From: Planctomycetia bacterium
Lineage (GTDB): Bacteria; Planctomycetota; Planctomycetia; Pirellulales; PNKZ01
Direction: 5' to 3'
Length of the DNA: 39,495 nucleotides
Assembly: GCA_021413845.1 (NCBI GenBank)
Contig: JAIOPP010000119.1
Location: 1 to 39,495, forward strand
Both the position numbers and the translations under genes were made by a program. Under the pieces are notes generated by a model, which saw only the letters and a program-made list of their open reading frames with translations, was not told where the DNA came from and did no database searches. Shown here one piece after another: positions 1-6,935 of the stretch. Within the stretch, counting starts at the first letter, position 1; the number at the start of each line of letters is the position of its first letter.

Positions 1-631
1 TAGCTCGTTGGGCTATCGACCCCCGGCACCCGAGGCCGTTCAAGCTTGGTCTTTTCGCTACGCTGCGCTCCGCGAAAAGACCAAGCTTGATTCTTGAAGA
101 AACTAACGCAACACTTGGTATCACGCGTGGGGGCAGGTCAAGATAATTCAGACGGCTTTTCCAATAACGCCCCAGAAGCGTAGGTACGGAAACGAATTCT
201 CCATCTATCGGTTTACGATAGGAGAATCGTGGAATTTCCTCGCCTTCCACATCTTCCGATACTCGAAAGCAAAGGTGAGAGAAGTCGACTTGGCGATGCT
301 GAGAATTGGTACGTGATTCGCCGGCAAACGACTGGTGAAGGACCGAAAGACGTTGTTGACCGTCGAGCAAATACCAAATTTGCTTGTTAGTCGTATCAAA
401 GGTAGGAAGAATGTTAAGCGAGGGGCGAAGGAGGTCGCTACTTTCTCGTCCCGTCTCCCAAATCGTCAATGCACCTATCGGCATACCACGATAAATACTG
501 TCCAAGAGCGCCGCGGCTTTTGGGCCATTCCATACAAACTCTCGCTGCAGCCGTGGGATCGCAAATACCCTACGTTCAAGGCAGTCTCGAAGTTGACGAA
601 CCGACTTTTGCTCGAACCGTAGCTTACTCAT
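1..631 (-). CDS. DUF262 (GmrS/ParB-like) protein, N-terminal part, runs off the left edge
   Basis: Reading the minus strand from the ATG at 631-629 gives 210 codons with no stop before the window edge. The N-terminal half has the DUF262 pattern: IPRLQREFVW at residues 25-34, LLDSIYRGMPIGALTIWE at 42-59, and the nucleotide-binding signature YLLDGQQRLSVL at 87-98. DUF262 is the N-terminal domain of GmrSD-type modification-dependent restriction enzymes and of many defence proteins, often followed by an HNH (DUF1524) domain, which would lie outside this window. An AAAAAGGG stretch 7-14 bases before the ATG may be the ribosome binding site. Base composition is clearly more A+T-rich than neighbouring carB, which suggests transfer. 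From about residue 182 the frame is made of a palindromic repeat (40-90), and residues 182-210 do not look like DUF262. The gene may therefore be disrupted or have an altered C-terminus. Family call is firm; intactness is uncertain. Confidence 0.78.
   Translation of the reverse strand, partial: MSKLRFEQKSVRQLRDCLERRVFAIPRLQREFVWNGPKAAALLDSIYRGMPIGALTIWETGRESSDLLRPSLNILPTFDTTNKQIWYLLDGQQRLSVLHQSFAGESRTNSQHRQVDFSHLCFRVSEDVEGEEIPRFSYRKPIDGEFVSVPTLLGRYWKSRLNYLDLPPRVIPSVALVSSRIKLGLFAERSVAKRPSLNGLGCRGSIAQRA
40..90. repeat. Perfect inverted repeat inside the DUF262 frame
   Basis: Arms of 19 bases at 40-58 and 72-90 are exactly complementary around a 13-base GC-rich loop (59-71). No T-run follows on either side, so it does not look like a terminator. 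It resembles a REP-like dispersed palindrome. It lies in the open frame of the DUF262 gene and adds no stop codon. Confidence 0.75.
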
Positions 632-632
632 G

Positions 633-658
633 GAATAACCCTTTTTGGTTGGTTATTC
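633..658 (-). promoter_or_regulatory. Inverted repeat just upstream of the DUF262 start codon
   Basis: The 8-base arms GAATAACC (633-640) and GGTTATTC (651-658) are perfectly complementary. They begin two bases upstream of the ATG at 631 and overlap the likely ribosome binding site. They could form an RNA hairpin over the start or an operator. The function is inferred from position only. Confidence 0.35.
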
Positions 659-762
659 GAGAGTAATCTCAACAGAGCATGACCACAAACAAATCTACCT
701 ATATGTCGCTTATATACAGTGGCACTTAATTAGTGACGGTAGTCCATTGCTACACTTGGCAC

Positions 763-3700
763 TTACACCCTCATCGCCGCCGGCGGCGGGGCTAGGTGCG
801 GGAAGCGGTCTTGTAGGGCTTGTACCGTCATGCCTTCGGTGCGGAGCGCTTCGATCGCCAGCAGCGCGGCGTCGACGGCCGGGATCGTCGTGATGCACGG
901 CACTCCGTGCGAGACGGCCGAGGCGCGGATCTTCCCTTCGTCCGTTCGCGCGCCCTTGCCGCTCGGGGTGTTGATGATGAGCTTCACCGTGCCGTCGACG
1001 AGGTAGTCGAGCAGGTTCGGGTTCCCCTCTTGCAGCTTGCGCACGACTTTCACTTCGATGCCGGCCTCGGTGAGCACCTTGGCCGTCCCTTCGGTGGCGA
1101 GCAGCGTGAAGCCGAGCTCCTTAAGCTTTTGGCCGATGCGCACGCCGTGTTTCTTCGTCGGTCCGGCGAGGCTGATGAAGATCATCCCTTCCGTCGGCAA
1201 GACGACTCCCGCGCCCAGTTGGCTCTTGGCGAACGCGATGCTGAACCGTTCGCTGACGCCCATTACTTCGCCGGTCGAACGCATCTCGGGCCCGAGCACG
1301 ATATCGACGCCGTGGAACTTGATGAACGGGAAGACGCTTTCCTTGACGCTGACGAACGCCGGAATCGGATCGGTCGTCACCCCTTGCTCGATGAGCGAAA
1401 CGCCGGCCATGATCTTCGCGGCGATGCCCGCGACGGGGACGCCCGTCGCCTTGGCGACGAACGGCACGGTGCGGCTTGCGCGGGGGTTCACTTCGAGGAC
1501 GTAGATCGTCGGGCGCCCCTCTTCGCGCTTCACGGCGAATTGGATGTTCATGAGCCCACGCACGTTGAGCTCGATGGCGAGCTTGCAGGCCGCTGCGCGA
1601 ATTTCGGCGGAAACCGGCCCGGCCAGGCTATACGGCGGGATGGCGCAGGCCGAGTCGCCCGAGTGGACGCCGGCCTCTTCGATGTGTTCCATGATGCCCG
1701 CCACGACGACGGTCTCGCCGTCGCAGAGGCAATCGACGTCGACCTCGATGGCGTCTTCCAAGAAGCAATCGATCAGCACCGGCTGACCCTGCGACACGGC
1801 GAACGCTTCGACGGCGAACTTTTCGAGCTGCGCGTTGTCGTAGCAGATTTCCATCGCGCGGCCGCCGAGCACGAAGCTCGGACGGACGAGAATCGGATAG
1901 CCGATCTTGGCCGCTTCGCTGCGGGCCTCGGCCATCGTGCGGGCGATGCCGTTCGGAGGTTGCTTCAAACCGATGCGCTGGAGCAGCCGCTGGAATTTTT
2001 CACGGTCTTCGGCGTCTTCGATCGTATCGACGCTGGTGCCGATGATCGGCACGCCGTTGCTCGCCAGCGCTCGCGCGAGGTTCAGCGGGGTCTGACCGCC
2101 GAACTGCACGATCACGCCGTCGGGCTCGACGACGTCGCAGATGTTCAAGACGTCTTCGACCGTGAGCGGCTCGAAGAAGAGATAGTCGCTCGTGTCGTAG
2201 TCGGTGCTCACCGTCTCGGGGTTCGAGTTCACCATCACCGACTCGATGCCGAGTTCTTCGAGCGCATAGCTGGCGTGGCAGCAGCAATAATCGAACTCGA
2301 TCCCCTGCCCGATCCGGTTGGGCCCGCCGCCGAGAATCATGATGCGGCGCTTGCCCGGCTCTTTGCGCGGGGCTTCGCATTCGTCTTCGTAGGTCGAATA
2401 GAAGTACGGCGTGAAGGCTTTGAACTCGGCGGCGCAAGTGTCGACCGATTTGAACACGGCCTTGATGCCGCGGCGCTTGCGTTCCGCGCGAACGTTCCCT
2501 TCCGTCATCTGGAAGATGTGCGACAGCTGCCGATCGGAGAAGCCGAATTGCTTCACGCGTCGCAGCAGCAGGTCGTCGACGGCGTCGAGCGAACCGATCG
2601 CGCGTAAGCGGTCTTCCATGTCGACGATCTGCTTCAAGTTGTCGAGGAACCAGGGGTCGATCCCCGTGATGCCGAACACTTCGTCGACCGTCATGCCGGC
2701 CTTCAGCGCATAGCGCAGATACCAAACGCGGTCCGGGTTCGGGCGGCCGATCTTCGCGCGGATGTCGTCGAGCGACGGGCGACGGTCCGTGTACCACAGG
2801 TCTTTGCCGTCGGATCCGAAGCCGAAGCTGCCGACCTCGAGCCCTCGCAAAGCTTTCTGAAAGCTTTCCTTGAACGTGCGGCCGATCGCCATCGTTTCGC
2901 CGACGCTTTTCATCTGCGTCGTCAGCGTGTTGTCGGCGTCGGGGAACTTCTCGAAGGCGAAGCGCGGGATCTTCGTGACGACGTAATCGATCGTCGGCTC
3001 GAAGCAGGCCTTGGTCTCGCGGGTGATGTCGTTTTGCAATTCGTGCAGCCGATAGCCGACCGCGAGCTTCGCCGCGATCTTCGCGATCGGGAAGCCGGTC
3101 GCCTTCGACGCCAACGCGCTCGAGCGACTGACGCGCGGGTTCATTTCGATCACGATCATGCGACCGGTTTTCGGGTCGATCGCGAACTGGATATTCGAGC
3201 CGCCGGTTTCGACGCCGATCTCGCGAATGACCGCGAGCGAGGCGTCGCGCATCCGCTGGTATTCCTTGTCCGACAAGGTTTGCGCCGGGGCGACCGTGAT
3301 CGAGTCGCCGGTGTGGACCCCCATTGGGTCGAAGTTCTCGATCGCGCAGACGATCACGACGTTGTCGTCGGCATCGCGCATCACTTCCATCTCGTACTCT
3401 TTCCAGCCGAGAATCGATTCTTCGAGCAGCACTTCGCTGATCGGCGAAAGATCGAGACCGTGGCGGACCATGCGCTCGAAGTCGGCTTTGTTGAAGGCTA
3501 TGCCCGAGCCGGAGCCGGCGAGCGTGAAGCTCGCGCGAATCACGCACGGCAGGCCGATCTCTTGCTGGGCCTTCACCGCATCTTCGTAGTTGCGCACGGT
3601 CTTGCCGCGGCAAACTTCCAGGCCGATCTTTTCCATCGCCTGCTTGAAGAGCTCGCGCTCTTCCGCTTTGCGGATCACGTCGGGCCGAGCGCCGATCATC

Positions 3701-4041
3701 TCGACGTCGTACTTCTCCAAGATGCCGCGCTTCGCCAAGGCCATAGCGAGGTTCAAACCGGTCTGGCCGCCGAGCGTCGGCAAGAGCGCGTCGGGCCGTT
3801 CGGCCGCGATCACCTTCTCGACGATCTCGACCGTGAGGGGCTCGATGTAGGTCCGATCGGCGGTCGCCGGATCGGTCATGATCGTGGCCGGGTTCGAGTT
3901 GACCAGTACGACTTCGTAGCCTTCTTCGCGCAAGGCTTTGCAGGCTTGCGTGCCCGAATAGTCGAACTCACACGCTTGTCCGATGATGATAGGACCGGAG
4001 CCGATGATCAGAATCTTATGGATATCGTCGCGACGTGGCAC
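763..4041 (-). CDS. carB: Carbamoyl-phosphate synthase large subunit
   Basis: CarB makes carbamoyl phosphate from bicarbonate, ATP and ammonia delivered by the CarA glutaminase subunit, feeding arginine and pyrimidine synthesis in the cytoplasm. The protein has 1092 residues, normal for the family, with two homologous ATP-grasp halves. The first opens with [17 protein letters not shown] near residue 15, and the second with [16 protein letters not shown] near residue 565. A C-terminal MGS-like allosteric domain starts near residue 950 ([15 protein letters not shown]). The frame is open up to 4137, but I choose the GTG at 4041: AGAGGT lies about 7 bases before it, and the protein then starts [16 protein letters not shown] as in homologues. 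carA is not adjacent. argH, which uses the arginine-branch product, lies 1.4 kb away but diverges, so it is not in an operon with it. Confidence 0.97.
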   Translation of the reverse strand: MPRRDDIHKILIIGSGPIIIGQACEFDYSGTQACKALREEGYEVVLVNSNPATIMTDPATADRTYIEPLTVEIVEKVIAAERPDALLPTLGGQTGLNLAMALAKRGILEKYDVEMIGARPDVIRKAEERELFKQAMEKIGLEVCRGKTVRNYEDAVKAQQEIGLPCVIRASFTLAGSGSGIAFNKADFERMVRHGLDLSPISEVLLEESILGWKEYEMEVMRDADDNVVIVCAIENFDPMGVHTGDSITVAPAQTLSDKEYQRMRDASLAVIREIGVETGGSNIQFAIDPKTGRMIVIEMNPRVSRSSALASKATGFPIAKIAAKLAVGYRLHELQNDITRETKACFEPTIDYVVTKIPRFAFEKFPDADNTLTTQMKSVGETMAIGRTFKESFQKALRGLEVGSFGFGSDGKDLWYTDRRPSLDDIRAKIGRPNPDRVWYLRYALKAGMTVDEVFGITGIDPWFLDNLKQIVDMEDRLRAIGSLDAVDDLLLRRVKQFGFSDRQLSHIFQMTEGNVRAERKRRGIKAVFKSVDTCAAEFKAFTPYFYSTYEDECEAPRKEPGKRRIMILGGGPNRIGQGIEFDYCCCHASYALEELGIESVMVNSNPETVSTDYDTSDYLFFEPLTVEDVLNICDVVEPDGVIVQFGGQTPLNLARALASNGVPIIGTSVDTIEDAEDREKFQRLLQRIGLKQPPNGIARTMAEARSEAAKIGYPILVRPSFVLGGRAMEICYDNAQLEKFAVEAFAVSQGQPVLIDCFLEDAIEVDVDCLCDGETVVVAGIMEHIEEAGVHSGDSACAIPPYSLAGPVSAEIRAAACKLAIELNVRGLMNIQFAVKREEGRPTIYVLEVNPRASRTVPFVAKATGVPVAGIAAKIMAGVSLIEQGVTTDPIPAFVSVKESVFPFIKFHGVDIVLGPEMRSTGEVMGVSERFSIAFAKSQLGAGVVLPTEGMIFISLAGPTKKHGVRIGQKLKELGFTLLATEGTAKVLTEAGIEVKVVRKLQEGNPNLLDYLVDGTVKLIINTPSGKGARTDEGKIRASAVSHGVPCITTIPAVDAALLAIEALRTEGMTVQALQDRFPHLAPPPAAMRV

Positions 4042-4270
4042 GGCAGCAAGACCTCTTAAGCGGGGGCGACCTGACAGGAGCAAGCGCAGCCGCGAGGCCT
4101 CGGAAGAGGAACCGGCTGCGGTGTAAAATCCCACCAAGTTACCACGATGAGAGGCGGGGGGACAAGTGGCGGGATCGCGCTTCGATCAAGCCGATTGCAG
4201 AGGCCGACTTACGACGAATGTGAGCGAACGTCGCCGACCTTTTCGCGAAGAACGGCAGCGACCGCAACTC

Positions 4271-4561
4271 TCACAACTTCGGAGGATTTCCTCGCGCGGC
4301 ATGCCAAACGCGCAAAATCAACACCCCTTCGACAACAGGCCGATAGTAGACGACATAGTTGCCGACCGGGAAAAGCCGCACGTCTCGCTTCCGGCTCGAG
4401 CGAAGCTGCTCGCCGATCAGCGGATGGTCGGCGAGTCGACGAAACGTCTCGTTGAAACGGTCGATCATCGACTCGGCCGCCGAACGATTTTCGATCGTGA
4501 TTGCCGAAACGATTTCGAACAGATCCTCTTCCGCACGCCGAGCTCTGAGAAACTGCGGCAC
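4271..4561 (-). CDS. parE: ParE/RelE-family toxin
   Basis: A 96-residue protein with the ParE-type layout: an N-terminal helical hairpin (ARRAEEDLFEI, then IENRSAAESMIDRF) and a central LADHPLIGEQL. It ends in beta strands with RDVRLFPVGNYVVYYR and ILRVWHAAR, the usual ParE C-terminal signature. ParE toxins of known function poison DNA gyrase; RelE relatives cut mRNA on the ribosome, and sequence alone does not decide which applies. The start is GTG at 4561-4559, sharing one base with the TAG stop of the upstream antitoxin (TAGTG), which implies translational coupling. It is the second gene of the pair, the usual ParDE order. Confidence 0.88.
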   Translation of the reverse strand: MPQFLRARRAEEDLFEIVSAITIENRSAAESMIDRFNETFRRLADHPLIGEQLRSSRKRDVRLFPVGNYVVYYRPVVEGVLILRVWHAARGNPPKL

Positions 4562-4824
4562 TAGGCCGGCTTCCGCGTTGAGTCGTCGGGGTACGCTTCA
4601 CGAAGGCGGCGCTTAAGCTCATCGGGATTCCATTCGGCTCGATAGCCCGATTCGTATTCGTCGATCGCTTGATCGCAAAGTTCCAGGCGCGCAGCAAGAT
4701 CCCCTTGAGCGGCACGCATTTCCAGCACTGCCGCTTCTAGGAGTGCCTTTCGCGAAGGATAGGCTCCGAGCGACAATGCGTCGTTGATAACTTGTTCGAC
4801 TTGAGGAGACAGTGCATCACTCAT
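4561..4824 (-). CDS. parD: ParD/CopG-like antitoxin
   Basis: An 87-residue protein starting at the ATG at 4824. Residues 1-35 (SPQVEQVINDALSLGAYPS, then RKALLEAAVLEM) fit the short ribbon-helix-helix domain of ParD antitoxins. The acidic C-terminal half (residues 45-80, with many Asp/Glu) would wrap the toxin. The frame extends upstream to a TTG at 4860, but the promoter core lies in that stretch, so ATG 4824 is preferred; no strong Shine-Dalgarno is seen. The gene overlaps the toxin start by one base. It should repress its own promoter through the inverted repeat just upstream (see 4832-4878). Confidence 0.8.
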   Translation of the reverse strand: MSDALSPQVEQVINDALSLGAYPSRKALLEAAVLEMRAAQGDLAARLELCDQAIDEYESGYRAEWNPDELKRRLREAYPDDSTRKPA

Positions 4825-4831
4825 GCAATTG

Positions 4832-4878
4832 AAATTACCAGTTTCGCGAGGCAGCGTCAAAATGGAACAACTGGTAAT
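4832..4878 (-). promoter_or_regulatory. Putative autoregulated promoter/operator of the ParDE pair
   Basis: On the minus strand there is TTGACG (4860-4855), a 17-base spacer and TAATTT (4837-4832), the spacing of a housekeeping-sigma promoter with a strong -35 and weak -10. Two perfectly complementary 10-base half-sites, ATTACCAGTT (4834-4843) and AACTGGTAAT (4869-4878), bracket it. One overlaps the -10 and the other lies just upstream of the -35. This matches the layout of toxin-antitoxin autorepression. Binding by ParD here is inferred. Confidence 0.6.
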
Positions 4879-4907
4879 GGTTCACTTTGAAATTGCGAGA
4901 ATTCACC

Positions 4908-5150
4908 TTAGTCGGAAAGCGACGTGAACACTTCAACCGATGCGCCTAGTTTCTCAAAAGCTCCTATAGCCAGCCGGACATCGTGGTAATCTAAATTGTC
5001 CGAAATCAGCATCGGCAAGCCGTTTTCCAACTCTGCCTTAACGGCCGCCGGCGGGATTAAGTCGCGAGAAGACATCGCGCGAACGAGCCGTAGTACCTCA
5101 AGAGGATGTGGCCCCACCGCGAGCAACCGAATTCCAAATAGTGGTGACAT
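4908..5150 (-). CDS. Orphan L7/L12 C-terminal-domain-like protein
   Basis: An 80-residue protein whose residues 8-75 resemble the C-terminal domain of ribosomal protein bL12. The pattern is a first strand RLLAVGPHPLEVLRLVRAM, a helix with IPPAAVKAELENG, LPMLI, then a last helix and strand ending AIGAFEKLGASVEVF. In bL12 this fold contacts translation factors. Here the N-terminal dimerisation domain and hinge are absent, so it cannot be the stalk protein itself. Such stand-alone domains are usually annotated as hypothetical. It sits upstream of and codirectional with the ParDE pair, 83 bases away, but the pair has its own promoter. The ATG at 5150 has only a weak AGGT upstream. The domain resemblance was judged by eye. 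Confidence 0.6.
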   Translation of the reverse strand: MSPLFGIRLLAVGPHPLEVLRLVRAMSSRDLIPPAAVKAELENGLPMLISDNLDYHDVRLAIGAFEKLGASVEVFTSLSD

Positions 5151-5198
5151 CCGAATAGTTTACCTGTTCGCGCATTATATTGCCCCCATGCCCAAAGA

Positions 5199-5339
5199 TC
5201 ACCAGCATAGAACAGCTTGAACCGTCCCAATCACGGCAGCCGACATAATCGCCACGCTCAACACCCAACGAACTACTCTGAATGCACGTTTGCCTGCTTT
5301 TGCGTCGTTCCCGGCGATTGACGCTTCGGGGAGCGCCAT
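5199..5339 (-). CDS. Possible 46-residue single-pass membrane peptide
   Basis: A short open frame from ATG 5339 to TGA 5199. It encodes a basic N-terminal half (residues 11-25 with Lys/Arg) followed by one hydrophobic segment, WVLSVAIMSAAVIGTVQAVL, at residues 25-44, ending in CW. That is a plausible positive-inside single membrane span. There is no clear Shine-Dalgarno and I know no family, so it may be a chance frame. It lies between the L12-like gene and argH. Confidence 0.3.
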   Translation of the reverse strand: MALPEASIAGNDAKAGKRAFRVVRWVLSVAIMSAAVIGTVQAVLCW

Positions 5340-5409
5340 TTAGAGTTAAACTGTTTGCGAGGCTTCACATCCATCGATCTCGTCTTCCATTCGGCGGCAA
5401 CCCTACGAC

Positions 5410-6792
5410 GTGAGCAACAAGGCTTGGAGCGGAGTTTTTGAGCAGGCGACCGACAAGCGGGTCGAGAAGTTCACCGAAAGCGTGAGCTTCGACCACCGGT
5501 TGTATGCGCAAGACATCCGTTGTTCCACCGCGCATGCCCAAATGCTCGCGCAAGTCGGCCTCATCTCCGCAGACGAATGCCGCGCTATCGAGCAAGGACT
5601 CGAAGAGATACGCCAGGAAATCGAGCAAGGCCGGTTTCCCTTCCGCACCGAGCTCGAAGACATCCACATGCACGTCGAGCGGGCCCTCATCGACCGCACC
5701 GGCGACATCGGCCGCAAACTGCATACGGCCCGCAGCCGTAACGATCAGGTCTCGACCGATCTTCGCGTTTGGGTTCGCGACGCCATCGACGAGCTCGACC
5801 TCCGGCTCGTCGACTTGCAGAAAGCGTTCGTCGGCCGGTGCGCAGCTGATGCCGATGTCATCCTTCCCGGCTATACGCACATGCAACGGGCACAGCCGGT
5901 GCTCGCGCCGCACTACTGGCTGGCCTACACGGAAAAGCTCGAGCGCGATCGAGGTCGCCTGGCCGATTGCCGGAAGCGGCTCAACGTGCTCAGTCTCGGC
6001 GCAGCCGCGCTCGCGGGCACGACCTTGCCGATCGATCGCTTCGACGTTGCCCGCCGGCTCGGCTTCGACGCCGTCGCCGCGAACAGCCTCGACGTCTCAA
6101 GCGATCGCGACTTCGCCGTCGAGTTCGCGTTCGTCCTGACGCTCATCGCCGAACACCTCAGCACCTGGGCCGAAGAGTGGATTCTCTGGTCGACGACGGA
6201 GTTTAACTTCCTGAAGCTGCCGCAGACCTTCTGCACCGGCTCGTCGATAATGCCGCAGAAAATCAACCCCGACGTGCTCGAGCTCACGCGCGGCAAGACG
6301 GCCCGCGTCGTCGGCAACCTGACGCGGCTCCTCGTACTGATCAAAGGCCTGCCGCTGGCCTACAACCGCGACTTGCAAGAAGACAAAGAGCCGCTGTTCG
6401 ACTCGGCCGACACGGTGCGGATGTGCCTGGAGCTCGCCGCTCCGCTCGTCGCCGGAGCCGAATTGAAGCGCGACGTCATCGCGGCCCGGCTCGACCGGGG
6501 CCATCTCGACGCCACGACCTTGATGGAATACCTGATTAAGCAAGGGGTTCCGCAGCGCACCGGCCATGAGATCGTCGGCAAGCTCGTGCGCACGGCGCTC
6601 GACCGCGATTGTCGCTTGGCCGACCTGCCGCAAGCCGAATTCACCGCCGCCCATCCTTGCCTCGACGAGCGGGTCTTCGCGATCCTCGGGCCGAAGCAAG
6701 CGGTCGAGGCGTTCGTCAGCTACGGTTCGACCGCGCCGCGCGAAGTGGCCCGACAAGTGGCAGCGTGGACACAGAAGCTCGGCCTGAGCTAG
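5410..6792 (+). CDS. argH: Argininosuccinate lyase
   Basis: ArgH cleaves argininosuccinate to arginine and fumarate, the last step of arginine synthesis; the active enzyme is a tetramer. The 460-residue length is typical. The fumarase/aspartase superfamily signature GSSIMPQKINPD is at residues 277-288 and carries the catalytic serine on the flexible loop. GYTHMQRAQP at 154-163 carries the conserved His, and HTARSRNDQ is at 105-113. The start is GTG at 5410, giving SNKAWSGVFEQATD, the usual ArgH N-terminus. It is monocistronic here: carB is divergent and more than 1 kb away, and the next gene starts 143 bases downstream. Confidence 0.97.
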   Translation: MSNKAWSGVFEQATDKRVEKFTESVSFDHRLYAQDIRCSTAHAQMLAQVGLISADECRAIEQGLEEIRQEIEQGRFPFRTELEDIHMHVERALIDRTGDIGRKLHTARSRNDQVSTDLRVWVRDAIDELDLRLVDLQKAFVGRCAADADVILPGYTHMQRAQPVLAPHYWLAYTEKLERDRGRLADCRKRLNVLSLGAAALAGTTLPIDRFDVARRLGFDAVAANSLDVSSDRDFAVEFAFVLTLIAEHLSTWAEEWILWSTTEFNFLKLPQTFCTGSSIMPQKINPDVLELTRGKTARVVGNLTRLLVLIKGLPLAYNRDLQEDKEPLFDSADTVRMCLELAAPLVAGAELKRDVIAARLDRGHLDATTLMEYLIKQGVPQRTGHEIVGKLVRTALDRDCRLADLPQAEFTAAHPCLDERVFAILGPKQAVEAFVSYGSTAPREVARQVAAWTQKLGLS

Positions 6793-6935
6793 AGAACCCC
6801 TCGTACCTTTGGAGAGAGACCGGATCGTTGGAGTGAGGACTTGTGCTGCGCAACGGACCCGCGCTTGAAGAAACCGTTTGATGCGTGCCTTGTTCGTCGT
6901 GTTTTAACGTCGCGTCTTAGCTAGGTCGTGTTGCC

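Noticed and set aside
820-2607. Long plus-strand open frame opposite carB (595 codons)
   Set aside because: Arg/Asp/His-rich antisense shadow caused by G/C-biased third positions; carB on the other strand is certain.
4042-4137. Longer carB start
   Set aside because: Extra residues do not match CarB; GTG 4041 has AGAGGT at the right distance.
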